Positions 36,637-45,385 of a DNA stretch of 64,000 bases are shown here, in pieces. The stretch spans positions 1-64,000 of the forward strand of contig NZ_JNXE01000050.1 in NCBI RefSeq assembly GCF_000716605.1, written 5' to 3'. The first letter of the stretch is position 1, and every line of letters starts with the position of its first letter. Both the position numbers and the translations under genes were made by a program. Under the pieces are notes generated by a model. That model saw only the letters and a program-made list of their open reading frames with translations, was not told the DNA's origin and did no database searches. The DNA is from Streptomyces sp. NRRL F-525 (GTDB lineage Bacteria > Actinomycetota > Actinomycetes > Streptomycetales > Streptomycetaceae).

Positions 36637-37053
36637 ATGCTCACTCCGCTCACCGACGACGACGGCGCCCCCTTCTGGCAGTACGCCCGCGAGGGCGAAC
36701 TCCGCGTCCAGACCTGCGCTGACTGCGCCGAACCCCGCTTCCCGCCCCGCCCCTGCTGCCCCCACTGCCAGTCCTTCGCGAGTGAATGGCGGCAGGTGAG
36801 CGGGCGGGGGCGGGTCTGGTCCTACGTCTTTCCCCACCCCCCGCTGCTTCCCGACTACGCCGCCGTCGCGCCCTACAACGTGATCGTCGTCGAGCTGGTC
36901 GACGCCCCGCGCATCCGGCTGGTCGGCAACCTCGTCACCGCCCCGGGGGCCGCTCTCAACTCCCTTGCTCCTGAACGGGTTCGGATCGGGGCGCGGGTGC
37001 AGGTCGTGTTCGACGAGGCCGGGCTTCCGCAGTGGGTTCTGGAGCGGTCATGA
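36637..37053 (+). CDS. Zn-ribbon/OB-fold (DUF35) protein, Ltp partner
   Basis: Protein of 138 residues with an N-terminal zinc ribbon (C-x2-C in CADCAEP, then C-C-P-H-C about 13 residues on) and a C-terminal OB-like barrel (GRVWSYVFPHPP, VVELVDAPRIRLVGNL). DUF35 proteins partner thiolase-fold Ltp proteins; the ChsH2 C-terminal domain with Ltp2 in cholesterol catabolism is the known example. Adjacency to the Ltp gene strongly suggests a complex. The stop overlaps the next ATG as ATGA. A second DUF35 gene is at 50446, matching the second Ltp at 44213. Confidence 0.9.
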   Translation: MLTPLTDDDGAPFWQYAREGELRVQTCADCAEPRFPPRPCCPHCQSFASEWRQVSGRGRVWSYVFPHPPLLPDYAAVAPYNVIVVELVDAPRIRLVGNLVTAPGAALNSLAPERVRIGARVQVVFDEAGLPQWVLERS

Positions 37054-37841
37054 CTCCCACCACTCCGACCACTCTCACCGTCTCCGTCGACAAGGACACC
37101 GCCGTCGCCGTCGTCACCCTCGACCGGCCGCGCAAGCTCAACGCCATCGACCTCGCCACGGCCGCCGAACTCAGCACTACGTGGCGGGAGTTGCGGTTCG
37201 ACGACTCCGTACGGGCCGTCGTCCTCACCGGGGCCGGGGAGCGCGCCTTCTGCACCGGGCTCGACCGGGACGCGGTCGTGCCGCAGCCCAACTCGCCCTA
37301 CATGCAGGACGATCCGCTGCTGCACATCGGCCCGAAGGCCAACGACCTCTGGAAACCCGTGATCTCCGCCGTGCGCGGGATGGCCTGCGGCGGGGCGTTC
37401 TATCTGCTGGGCGAGAGCGAGTTCGTGGTCGCCGACCCGACCGCCGTGTTCTTCGACCCGCACACCACGTACGGGATGGTCAGCGCCTACGAGTCGGTGC
37501 TGATGGCGCACCGGATGCCGTACGGCGAGGTCGCGCGGATGATGCTGATGGGGACGGCGGAGCGGATCTCCGCGCGGCGGGCGTACGAGCTCGGGCTGGT
37601 CTCCGAACTCACCGAGCCCGGGCGGGCGTTGGAGGCCGCCGTGGCCTGCGCGACCGTCATCGCCGGGTATCCGGCCGAAGGGGTCCAGGGGACCGTGCGG
37701 GCGTTGTGGGCGGCGAAGGAGGCGGCGCGGGCGCAGGCGTATGCGCAGGCGCCGCCGCTCATCGCCCTCGGCAATCTCCCGACGGAACGGCAGGCGGAGT
37801 TGTTCGCCGGCCGGAAGAACGGCGGTTTCCGGACCCGGTGA
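37050..37841 (+). CDS. Enoyl-CoA hydratase/isomerase family protein
   Basis: Crotonase-fold enzyme of 263 residues expected to hydrate or otherwise convert an enoyl-CoA in the side-chain or ring pathway. The oxyanion-hole segments are seen (GAGERAFCTGLDRD; VRGMACGGAFYLLGESE). The usual catalytic Glu of the second segment lies in a region reading DPTAVFFDPHTTYGM, so the exact chemistry is unclear. Its ATG overlaps the DUF35 stop by 4 bases. It is the last gene of the Ltp operon and converges on the small secreted protein gene 4 bases away. Confidence 0.9.
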   Translation: MTPTTPTTLTVSVDKDTAVAVVTLDRPRKLNAIDLATAAELSTTWRELRFDDSVRAVVLTGAGERAFCTGLDRDAVVPQPNSPYMQDDPLLHIGPKANDLWKPVISAVRGMACGGAFYLLGESEFVVADPTAVFFDPHTTYGMVSAYESVLMAHRMPYGEVARMMLMGTAERISARRAYELGLVSELTEPGRALEAAVACATVIAGYPAEGVQGTVRALWAAKEAARAQAYAQAPPLIALGNLPTERQAELFAGRKNGGFRTR

Positions 37842-37844
37842 GGG

Positions 37845-38348
37845 TCAACTCACCGCTGTGGCCCGGCGGTCGACGACACAGTGGTCCACCGGGGTGGAGC
37901 TGCCGAGGAAGCGCACCCGCACGGTCGCCTTGCTGTTGGCCGGCACCTTGACGTTCGCGTCGTTGTAGTCGACCTCGTTGTCCTGGGCGTCCTCGAAGGT
38001 GACGTCGACGGAGAAGGTGACCTTGCGGTCGTTCGGGTTGCTGACCTCGACCGTCGCATACTGCTTCGTCGCCGTCGCGCAGCTCACCAGCCTCGCCGTA
38101 CCGTCCAGCAGGCTGCTGGTGCCGCTGCCGGAGGAGGCCGTAGCGGCAGGCGTGGAACGGTAGTTGGACCGTCGGTTCGTCGACGTGTCGTGGTCCTGGC
38201 TGGAGCTGCTGCACCCGCCCCCTCCCCCACCACTGCCGCTCCTGTGACGGCTGGTGCTGTGGTGCCGTCCGTCGGAGAAGCCGGTGAGGGTGAGAACCGT
38301 CAGTGCCAGTAGCGCCGTGAGTTTGAGCCTGCGCCCCCGCGTATGCAT
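37845..38348 (-). CDS. Secreted or lipid-anchored Ser/Gly-rich hypothetical protein
   Basis: Exported protein of 167 residues: basic start RGRRLK, hydrophobic core (residues about 9-24), a Gly run and a single early Cys (GGGGGGCSSSS), a Ser/Thr-rich linker, then a beta-rich C-terminal domain with two Cys (SCATATKQYATVEVSNPNDRKV and VDHCVVD) that resembles FxLYD-type extracellular domains. No enzyme motif is visible. ATG 38348. It is between the Ltp operon and afsK, on the same strand as afsK and 36 bases upstream of its 3' end side; regulation unknown. Confidence 0.72.
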   Translation of the reverse strand: MHTRGRRLKLTALLALTVLTLTGFSDGRHHSTSRHRSGSGGGGGGCSSSSQDHDTSTNRRSNYRSTPAATASSGSGTSSLLDGTARLVSCATATKQYATVEVSNPNDRKVTFSVDVTFEDAQDNEVDYNDANVKVPANSKATVRVRFLGSSTPVDHCVVDRRATAVS

Positions 38349-38384
38349 CCGATCATGGTACCCACCTGCGCCAACTGGCTCCGC

Positions 38385-40724
38385 TCACGCGGTCCTTGCG
38401 GTGCCCGTGCCCTTCTCCGCGTCGAGGGCGTACACGCAGCGGTCCTTGCTGCACGCGTACACGACCCCGTCCCTGACGACCGGCGCCCCGGTGATCTCGC
38501 CGCCGGTGGCGAGCTTCCAACGCAGGCGCCCGTCATCGGACTTGAGGGTGTAGAGGAGGTGGTCGGTGGAGCCGAAGTGGATGCGGCCCTCGGCGACCGC
38601 GGGGGTGCCCACGATGTCGCCGCCTGCCTGGAAGCGCCACTTGGGTGTGCCGGTGACCGCGTCGAGCGTGTAGAGCCCTTTGCCGCTGCCGACGTGGACG
38701 TGGCCCGCGGCGACGAGGACCGGTTCGATCGACGCCCGGGACTCGGTCGCGATGCGCCAGCGGTCGCGGCCGTCGGCGGCGTCGAGGGCGTAGACCGTGC
38801 CGAGGTAGTCGGCGAGGTAGACGCCGCCGCCCGTGACCGCGGGGCCGGGGGCGAAGGTGGGCGGGCAGAGGAAGACCGCCGGGGCCTCGAAGTGCCAGCG
38901 GACGCGGCCGCTCGCCACCTCGACGGAGAGGACGCGGGTGCCTGCGGAGACGTAGACCTGACCGTCGGGGGCCGGGGTGATCCGTACGGGGACGCCGCCG
39001 CAGGAGGCCGCGTCGCCGATCGGGTACGCCCAGCGCTCGTCGCCCGTCCGAGCGTCCAGGGCGCGGAGGCGGGCGTCCTGCCAGACGTAGACGGTGCCGT
39101 CGTGCAGCGCCGGGCCAGCCTCCGGGGACTCGAAGTCGGTCTGCGCGCCGGTCAGTTGCCACAGCTTCTGCCCGGTGGACGCCTCCCAGGCCTGCACCCC
39201 GCCGCCGCGCGTGCCGGTGACGACGGTGCCGCGCTCTGCCTTGAGGGAGTACACCCACGCGTCGGTGGACAGCCGCCACAGGTCACCGCCCTCGCGGGCG
39301 TCCAGGGCGAAGAGGGTGGGGCCGTCCGAGGCGTGGATACGGCCGTCCGCGACCGCCATCGACCAGGCGACGTCCCGGGTCTTGAAGGACCGGCGGCCGG
39401 TCTGCACGTCCAGGGCGTGCACCTCGAAGGAGGTGACGTAGACGAGGTCACCGGCGACGGTCGGGGTACCCCAGACGTCGTTCGACATACGGAACCGCCA
39501 GGGGCGCCAGCCGGAGGCCGTTTCCGGGGGCAGCGCGGGGGGCGGGGGTACGGCGGCGGGGTCGGCGCCGTTGACGCCGGGGCGGGGCCGGGACCAGGAG
39601 GCGACCAGGCCGGCCTCCGGAGGGGGTGCCTTCACGGCGGCGGCGCGGGCGTCGGCGACCCGGGGGCCGGGACCGATGGGCACGGGCGCGCCCGCGAGCC
39701 GTACGGGCCCGGTGTCGGGGGCGCCGACCGGGACCGGCACGACGGGGTCGTGGGAGGGCGGCGGCGGTACGGCAGCGCGCCCGCCACCACCGCTGCGCCC
39801 CGCGGTGGGCGTCGGTTTCACGGGCGGGCGGCCACCGCGCCGGGTCTCGATCAGGGTGACCGCGCGCTCGGGCAGCCAGGCCGAGGCCGTACCGCTGTCG
39901 TCGGAGCCGGAGCCGAAGAGGTGCGGGGCGAGCTGGGCCTGGAGGTCGGCCGGGTTGGGCCGGCCGGTGGCCTCCATCTGCATGCAGGACTCGATGAGGG
40001 GGCGCAGTTCGTCCGGGAGGCCCTGGAGGTCGGGGCCCTCGCGCAGCAGCATAAAGACGGTCTCGACCGGGTTGGCGCCGTGGAACGGGGGGTGTCCGGT
40101 GGCGGCGAACACGAGCATCGAGCCGAGCGAGAACACGTCACTCGCGCCGGTGACGCTGCGCGAGTCCTTGGCCTGCTCGGGAGACATGTAGGCCGGGGTC
40201 CCCACGGCCACATTCGTCATCGTCAAACGCGTGTTCGACACACCGGAGGCGATACCGAAGTCGATGACCCGAGGCCCGTCCTCAACGACGAGCACGTTCG
40301 ACGGTTTGAGGTCACGGTGGACAAGCCCCGCCCCGTGAATGGACTGCAGCGCCTCCGCGACCCCCGCCGCGAGCCAGCGCACCGCCTGGGCCGGCATCGG
40401 CCCGCACTCGTTCACTATCTCTTCGAGGGAGGGCGCGGGAACGTACGCGGTGGCCAGCCACGGCACGGCGGCGCGCGGATCGGCGTCGACCACGGCGGCC
40501 GTGTAGAACCCGGAGACAGCCCGCGCGGCCTCGACCTCACGCGTGAAGCGGACCCGGAAGAGCTGGTCCTCGGCGAGTTCCGTCCGCACGGTCTTGATCG
40601 CCACCCGCCGGCCGGACGCCGAGCGCGCGAGATAGACCAGCCCCATGCCGCCCGCGCCCAGCCGTCCCAGCACCTCGAACGGCCCGATCCGCCGCGGATC
40701 GTGCTGCGTCAGCTGATCCACCAC
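38385..40724 (-). CDS. afsK: AfsK, eukaryotic-type Ser/Thr protein kinase
   Basis: Membrane-associated kinase of 779 residues that in S. coelicolor autophosphorylates and phosphorylates AfsR. The kinase domain covers residues about 14-275: glycine loop LGAGGMGLVY, VAIK with the ATP-binding Lys, HRDLKPSN, DFGIASG and APE-like SPEQAKD. A Pro-rich linker follows, then a PQQ-type beta-propeller (residues about 430-779) with repeating W-x-x-x-T-x-x-x-V/Y-x-G-T/S units, the known AfsK sensor region. I start at GTG 40724, after GGAGGTGG; the N-terminus VVDQLTQHDPRRIGPFEVLG matches AfsK as I remember it. It lies about 5 kb from its substrate gene afsR. Confidence 0.93.
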   Translation of the reverse strand: MVDQLTQHDPRRIGPFEVLGRLGAGGMGLVYLARSASGRRVAIKTVRTELAEDQLFRVRFTREVEAARAVSGFYTAAVVDADPRAAVPWLATAYVPAPSLEEIVNECGPMPAQAVRWLAAGVAEALQSIHGAGLVHRDLKPSNVLVVEDGPRVIDFGIASGVSNTRLTMTNVAVGTPAYMSPEQAKDSRSVTGASDVFSLGSMLVFAATGHPPFHGANPVETVFMLLREGPDLQGLPDELRPLIESCMQMEATGRPNPADLQAQLAPHLFGSGSDDSGTASAWLPERAVTLIETRRGGRPPVKPTPTAGRSGGGGRAAVPPPPSHDPVVPVPVGAPDTGPVRLAGAPVPIGPGPRVADARAAAVKAPPPEAGLVASWSRPRPGVNGADPAAVPPPPALPPETASGWRPWRFRMSNDVWGTPTVAGDLVYVTSFEVHALDVQTGRRSFKTRDVAWSMAVADGRIHASDGPTLFALDAREGGDLWRLSTDAWVYSLKAERGTVVTGTRGGGVQAWEASTGQKLWQLTGAQTDFESPEAGPALHDGTVYVWQDARLRALDARTGDERWAYPIGDAASCGGVPVRITPAPDGQVYVSAGTRVLSVEVASGRVRWHFEAPAVFLCPPTFAPGPAVTGGGVYLADYLGTVYALDAADGRDRWRIATESRASIEPVLVAAGHVHVGSGKGLYTLDAVTGTPKWRFQAGGDIVGTPAVAEGRIHFGSTDHLLYTLKSDDGRLRWKLATGGEITGAPVVRDGVVYACSKDRCVYALDAEKGTGTARTA

Positions 40725-40913
40725 TTGCCTGCCACCTCCCCGTACGAGCCACGCCACCCACATGTACGCGACCCCGTGCAGCGTCTCACCACCGCACCGC
40801 CATGGCGGCACGCACCCTGATTCTTCCTGGCCGGGCCACAGGTTGCGAACCCGGCGACTAATCGGGGTGTCTCGCCATATCTCCGGACAAACGTCCAGGT
40901 GTCAGCGTTGCGG

Positions 40914-41648
40914 TCAGCGTTGCAGCAGTGCGAACGACGCCCCTTGATTGTCCGTGACGACCGCCACTTTCCCGTACGACGTCTCGAAGAGCGGAACCTG
41001 AACCCGCCCCCCGAGCCGCCGCACCGCCCCCAGAACAGGCTCGATGTCCTCGACCCGGAAGTGAACGAGGAAATGCGGCGGCATCTCGACCGGGAAGACG
41101 TCGGAGACGGGCGCCCGCCCGAAATCGGGGGCGGCATCCGGTCCGAAGAGGGCGTCTGTGAAAAGTCCGCCGTAGAAATTGTTCGCGGTCTCCGTGTCGC
41201 GGGCGTACAGCTCGGCCCAGCCGAAGGTGCCGGGCTTGTGCCGGGTCCCGAAACCGGGATGCCGGGCCGCCTGCCACAACCCGAAGACAGCACCCTCCGG
41301 ATCAGCGGCGAGAGCAGCGGTGCCCAGTTCCCCCAAGGCCACCGGAGCCATCACCACCTGCCCGCCGGCCTCCCGGATGCGCCCGCTCAGCCGCACCACG
41401 TCCGGCGTCGCGAAGTACACCGTCCACACGGTCGGCATCCGCCCGTCCGCCTTGTGGGCGAGCGCCGCGACGGCCTCGCCGTCCTTGCGGGCCCATACGG
41501 AGCCGCCGTACGCCTCCTCGAAGGTCCACCCGAAGAGCTCACCGTAGAACCGCCTGCCCGCCGCGAGGTCCGGAAGCTGTGCGTCCACCCAGCAGGGGAC
41601 GCCCTCTCCGTAAGTCTTTTCCTTCGCGGATGCCCTGTTTTCGGCCAT
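40914..41648 (-). CDS. Two-domain VOC (glyoxalase/bleomycin-resistance) protein
   Basis: Protein of 244 residues made of two tandem VOC domains. The first starts CWVDAQLPDLAAGRRFYGELFGW and the second FGWAELYARDTETANNFYGGLF, the recurring F-Y-x-x-x-F-G-W signature; each ends with a strand carrying the last metal or substrate residues (AADPEGAVFGLW and VVTDNQGASFALLQ). It may bind a metal and a small hydroxylated or antibiotic-like ligand. ATG 41648; an upstream start (41672) is unlikely. It is divergent from the TetR gene with 122 bases between starts, so the TetR protein could also control it. Confidence 0.87.
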   Translation of the reverse strand: MAENRASAKEKTYGEGVPCWVDAQLPDLAAGRRFYGELFGWTFEEAYGGSVWARKDGEAVAALAHKADGRMPTVWTVYFATPDVVRLSGRIREAGGQVVMAPVALGELGTAALAADPEGAVFGLWQAARHPGFGTRHKPGTFGWAELYARDTETANNFYGGLFTDALFGPDAAPDFGRAPVSDVFPVEMPPHFLVHFRVEDIEPVLGAVRRLGGRVQVPLFETSYGKVAVVTDNQGASFALLQR

Positions 41649-41770
41649 ACCGTCAAAGTAACGGCGACGCACGCACCCCGCAGACCAGGCACACCACCCC
41701 CTGGACCCTCGTGCACCCCATTTGCAGTCGGCCGAATCGCGCTCCGATCACCCCTCGGTAAGCTGACGGC

Positions 41771-42418
41771 ATGACAGGACAAGTGCGTACCGTCGACGGC
41801 CGCGTGGCCGGCCGGCGTGGGCAGGCGACCCGGCAGAAGCTGCTCGACTGCCTAAGCGAGATGCTCAGCTCCTCCCCTTACCGGGACGTCAAAGTCATCG
41901 ATGTCGCCCGGAAGGCGGGGACTTCACCCGCGACCTTCTACCAGTACTTCCCGGACGTCGAAGGTGCCGTCCTGGAGATCGCCGAGCAAATGGCCACGGA
42001 GGGCGGTCAGTTGACCGAACTGCTCGCCGGCCGGTCATGGGTCGGCAAGGCGGGCTGGCAGACCTCCCAGGAACTCGTGGACGGATTCCTGGAGTTCTGG
42101 CGCCGGAACGACGCGATCCTCAGGGTCGTCGACCTCGGAGCCGCCGAGGGAGACAAACGGTTCTACAAGATCCGGATGAAGATCCTGAACTCCGTGAACA
42201 ACTCCCTCTCGGACGCGGTCGCCGAGCTGCAGTCCAAGGGCAGGGTCGACAAGGACGTGAACCCGGCGGCGGTCGCCGGTTCACTGGTCGCGATGCTCGC
42301 GGCCGTCGCCTCGCACCAGAAGGGTTTCCAGACGTGGGGCGTCAAGCAGGCTGAACTCAAGCCGAACCTGGCGCTGTTGGTCCACCTGGGCGTGACCGGC
42401 AAGAAGCCGACGAAGTAG
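41771..42418 (+). CDS. TetR-family transcriptional regulator
   Basis: Regulator of 215 residues with an N-terminal TetR helix-turn-helix (VIDVARKAGTSPATFYQYFPDVEGAV, residues about 37-62) and an all-helical ligand/dimerisation domain. It is the only TetR-type gene in the window and sits amid the genes preceded by the CTGACG-N3-CGTCAG palindrome, so it is a candidate regulator of them. Against this, its own promoter shows no full palindrome: only CTGACG next to the ATG. ATG 41771 has no clear ribosome site, so the mRNA may be leaderless. Known homologues in Streptomyces lie beside afsK and may regulate something else. Target is open. Confidence 0.9.
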   Translation: MTGQVRTVDGRVAGRRGQATRQKLLDCLSEMLSSSPYRDVKVIDVARKAGTSPATFYQYFPDVEGAVLEIAEQMATEGGQLTELLAGRSWVGKAGWQTSQELVDGFLEFWRRNDAILRVVDLGAAEGDKRFYKIRMKILNSVNNSLSDAVAELQSKGRVDKDVNPAAVAGSLVAMLAAVASHQKGFQTWGVKQAELKPNLALLVHLGVTGKKPTK

Positions 42419-42463
42419 GAGTCCCTGCTTCCAGGTCCCAAGTCCTGTCTCGCGGGCGGTGGT

Positions 42464-42949
42464 TCACTCCGGTGGACCACCGCCTGCCCTGCGTGTGATC
42501 CGGAACAGCCGGATCTCCCGCTCGATCCGTTTCTGGTACGTGGCGTACGGCGGCCAGAACGCCAGCGCGGTCTTCCACACCCCGGCCCGCTCCTCACCCT
42601 CCAACAGCCGTGCGGTGACGGGGATTTCCTCCCCTTTCCAGCTGATCTCGGCGTCGGGGTGGGCGATCAGGTTGTGCGTCCAGGCGGGATGCCCGGTGCG
42701 GCCGAAGTTGGACCCGACGAGAATCCAGCCGCCGTCTTCCGGCATACAGGCAAGCGGACTACGCCGCGCCTGCCCACTCCGCGCCCCGGTCGAGGTCAGG
42801 ATCACCCCCGGCAGCATCTGGGCGCTGAGCAGCACCTTCCCGCGCGTGAGCCGGTGCACGGTCCGGTCCATGGCGGGGATGACATGCGGGGCGATCCGCG
42901 CGAACGCCCGGGTCGACGACACCTTCTGCACCGCACGCACACCGATCAC
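42464..42949 (-). CDS. Deazaflavin (F420)-dependent nitroreductase-family protein
   Basis: Split-barrel protein of 161 residues of the Ddn type: LTSTGARSGQARRSPL, GGWILVGSNFGRTGHPAW and NLIAHPDAEI are the family motifs for F420 binding. The ATG overlaps the stop of the acyl-CoA dehydrogenase gene by 4 bases (42946-42949), so they are translationally coupled and probably belong to one operon under the palindrome at 44154. Likely a reduction step on a ring or enone intermediate. Resembles the gene at 19178 but is longer at the N-terminus. Confidence 0.9.
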   Translation of the reverse strand: MIGVRAVQKVSSTRAFARIAPHVIPAMDRTVHRLTRGKVLLSAQMLPGVILTSTGARSGQARRSPLACMPEDGGWILVGSNFGRTGHPAWTHNLIAHPDAEISWKGEEIPVTARLLEGEERAGVWKTALAFWPPYATYQKRIEREIRLFRITRRAGGGPPE

Positions 42950-44136
42950 ACCGTCACCTCGCGGTTCTCGAAAAGGTGCGCACCCTCGGCGGCGTACGCC
43001 CGCAGCCGGTGCACCGGCCCGAACAGCAGCTCGTCACCGGCGGCGCGCTTGAAGTAGAGATGGGCGTCGTGCTCCCAGGTGAACCCGATCCCGCCGTGCA
43101 GCTGGATCCCCTCGGCGGCGGCGGTCCGCAGGGCCTCCAGAGCCTGAGCGAGCGCGAGCCCACCGACCCGTTCGCCCTGGCCGGTCGCCCAAGCGACGTA
43201 GTAGGCAGCCGACTTGGCGGCCTGGACCTGCACATACACATCGGCCAGCCGGTGCTTCACCGCCTGGAACGACCCGATGGCCCGCCCGAACTGCTCACGC
43301 TGCTTGACGTAGTGGACGGTCCGCTCCAGCGCCCGGTCGGCGGCCCCGACGGCTTCGGCGGCGAGTACGGCGGCGACGGTGTCGCCGGTGGCGGAGAGTT
43401 CCCGCAGGACGTTGAGACTGTCGTCCGCGCCGAGCAACTCGGCCTCCACGTCTCGTAGTTCGAGCCGGGCCTGAGGCCGGGTGGCGTCAAGTGCGGTGTG
43501 CCGTACGCGTACGAGCCCGTCCGCGTCCCCCGCGACGAGGAAGAGGAGCGTCCGCGACCGGGCGAAGCACCCAGCATGAGCGGCGACGAGCAGCACCTCG
43601 GCACTGTGCCCGTCAAGAACCTGCGCGACCTGCCCGTACAACCGCCACCCGCTGTCTCCGACTTGCCGGGCCTGCACCCCGCCCGCGCGTCCACCCCCCG
43701 CCCATTCCCCGCCGTTGGGGCCGGTGAGGGTGAGGGCGGTGGTGAGGGCGGTACCGGGGACGGCGAGGGCGGCGGTGAGGGAGCCGGCGGCGATGCGGGG
43801 CAGGAGGCGGGCGCGCTGGGTGTCGGTGCCGAGGGCGAGGACGAGGGGCGCGGTGAGCACGGCGGTGGCGAGGAGCGGGGAGGGGGCCAGGAAACGTCCC
43901 GTCTCCTCTGCCGCGAGGGCGAGTTCGGTCGCCGAGCAGCCGACACCGCCGTAGGCCTCGGGGAGGGCGAGTCCGGGCAGGCCGAGTTGCCGGGCGAGGG
44001 CGGTCCAGAGGGCGGGGTCGTATCCGGCGGGAGTGTCGACGGCGGCGCGCAACTCGGCGGAACCGCACCGCTTCTGGAGCAGTTCGCGGAGGGTACGGCG
44101 GATCTCGTCCTGCTCGGCGGTGAAGCTGGCGTCCAT
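42946..44136 (-). CDS. Acyl-CoA dehydrogenase (FadE28/29-like)
   Basis: Flavin-dependent acyl-CoA dehydrogenase of 396 residues that introduces an alpha,beta double bond. The central YVKQREQFGRAIGSFQAVKHRLADV and C-terminal QLHGGIGFTWEHDAHLYFKRA are clear family blocks. The WEHD version is frequent in the heteromeric alpha2-beta2 dehydrogenases of steroid side-chain catabolism, where two different subunits are needed; a partner subunit is not encoded in this window. ATG 44136. Operator 44154-44168 lies 17 bases upstream, in the gap shared with the second Ltp gene. Coupled to the F420 gene downstream. Confidence 0.9.
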   Translation of the reverse strand: MDASFTAEQDEIRRTLRELLQKRCGSAELRAAVDTPAGYDPALWTALARQLGLPGLALPEAYGGVGCSATELALAAEETGRFLAPSPLLATAVLTAPLVLALGTDTQRARLLPRIAAGSLTAALAVPGTALTTALTLTGPNGGEWAGGGRAGGVQARQVGDSGWRLYGQVAQVLDGHSAEVLLVAAHAGCFARSRTLLFLVAGDADGLVRVRHTALDATRPQARLELRDVEAELLGADDSLNVLRELSATGDTVAAVLAAEAVGAADRALERTVHYVKQREQFGRAIGSFQAVKHRLADVYVQVQAAKSAAYYVAWATGQGERVGGLALAQALEALRTAAAEGIQLHGGIGFTWEHDAHLYFKRAAGDELLFGPVHRLRAYAAEGAHLFENREVTV

Positions 44137-44153
44137 GGCACTTCCCTCCAGAT

Positions 44154-44168
44154 CTGACGGTCCGTCAT
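44154..44168. promoter_or_regulatory. Catabolic operator copy 8 (CTGACG-GTC-CGTCAT)
   Basis: Palindrome with one mismatch between the divergent acyl-CoA dehydrogenase (start 44136) and lipid-transfer (start 44213) genes. It can serve both directions. Confidence 0.7.
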
Positions 44169-44212
44169 ATTAGGAGTCCGGGCACGATATGCACAGAGGG
44201 AGGAGGCCCCTC

Positions 44213-45385
44213 ATGCCAGTGGGGAGCCGCAAGGTCGCCGTGGTGGGCGTGGCCCTGTCCGACTGCGGACGGGTCGACGACACGACCCCCTACGCCCTGC
44301 ACGCCCAGGCGGCCCGCCGCGCACTGGCGGACGCGGGCCTGAACCGGTCGGTGGTGGACGGCTTCGCGTCGGCGGGTCTCGGCACCCTGGCCCCGGTGGA
44401 GGTGGCCGAATACCTAGGCCTGCGCCCCACTTGGGTCGACTCCACCTCGGTCGGCGGCTCGACGTGGGAGGTCATGGCGGCGCACGCGGCGGACGCGATC
44501 GCCGCGGGCCACGCGAACGCCGTGTTGCTGGTCTACGGCTCGACGGCCCGCGCCGACATCAAGGCGGGCCGCCGCACCGGCAACCTCTCCTTCGGCGCGC
44601 GAGGCCCGCTCCAGTTCGAGGTCCCCTACGGCCACACGCTGATCGCGAAGTACGCGATGGCCGCGCGCCGACACATGCTCGAATACGGCACGACGATCGA
44701 GCAGTTGGCGGAGGTGGCGGTACAGGCCCGCGCGAACGCCGCCCTGAACCCCGAGGCGATGTTCCGCGACCCGATCACCGTGGACGACGTCCTCTCCGGC
44801 CCGATGATCGCGGACCCGTTCACCAAATTGCACTGCTGCATACGGTCCGACGGCGGGGCGGCGATCCTGCTGGCGGCCGAGGAGTACGTACGGGACTGCC
44901 GTACCGCGCCGGTGTGGGTGCTCGGCACCGGGGAGCACGTGTCGCATGCCGCGATGTCGGAGTGGCCGGACTTCACGGTGTCACCGGCGGCAGTGAGCGG
45001 GCGACTGGCGTTCCAGCGGGCGGGAGTTGAGCCGTCGGAGATCGACTTCGCGGAGATCTACGACGCGTTCACCTACATGACGCTGGTGACGCTGGAGGAC
45101 CTGGGTTTCTGCGCGAAGGGTGAGGGGGGTGCCTTTGTGGAGAAGGGGCGGTTGCGGGTGGCCGGCGGGGAGCTGCCGGTAAATACGGACGGGGGTGGGC
45201 TGTCGGCCCAACATCCCGGGATGCGGGGGCTGTTCCTGCTGGTGGAGGCGGTACGGCAGTTGCGGGGAGAGGCCGGGGCTCGTCAAGTGACGGGCGCGGA
45301 CGGCGACTTGCCACGACTGGGGGTCGCCTCCGGGACGGGCGGCTGGTTCTGCTCTTCAGGGACGGTGGTGCTGGGCCGGGACTGA
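44213..45385 (+). CDS. Thiolase-fold lipid-transfer protein, second copy
   Basis: Ltp-type protein of 390 residues related to the one at 35455: VAVVGVALSDCGRVDD at the N-terminus, FTKLHCCIRSDGGAAILL, AEIYDAFTYMTLVTLEDLGFCAKGEGGAF and LPVNTDGGGLSAQHPGMRG. ATG 44213 follows GGGAGGAGG. Its likely DUF35 partner is encoded at 50446. The C-terminus after VASGTGGWFCSSGTVVLGRD ends in a 103-base tail-to-tail overlap with the acyltransferase gene. Expected role: cleavage of a beta-hydroxyacyl-CoA side chain, second round of the pathway. Confidence 0.9.
   Translation: MPVGSRKVAVVGVALSDCGRVDDTTPYALHAQAARRALADAGLNRSVVDGFASAGLGTLAPVEVAEYLGLRPTWVDSTSVGGSTWEVMAAHAADAIAAGHANAVLLVYGSTARADIKAGRRTGNLSFGARGPLQFEVPYGHTLIAKYAMAARRHMLEYGTTIEQLAEVAVQARANAALNPEAMFRDPITVDDVLSGPMIADPFTKLHCCIRSDGGAAILLAAEEYVRDCRTAPVWVLGTGEHVSHAAMSEWPDFTVSPAAVSGRLAFQRAGVEPSEIDFAEIYDAFTYMTLVTLEDLGFCAKGEGGAFVEKGRLRVAGGELPVNTDGGGLSAQHPGMRGLFLLVEAVRQLRGEAGARQVTGADGDLPRLGVASGTGGWFCSSGTVVLGRD

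Noticed and set aside
41763..41777. CTGACGGCATGACAG at the TetR start codon as a thirteenth operator
   Set aside because: The right half (TGACAG) is not the reverse complement of the left half, so it is only a half-site.
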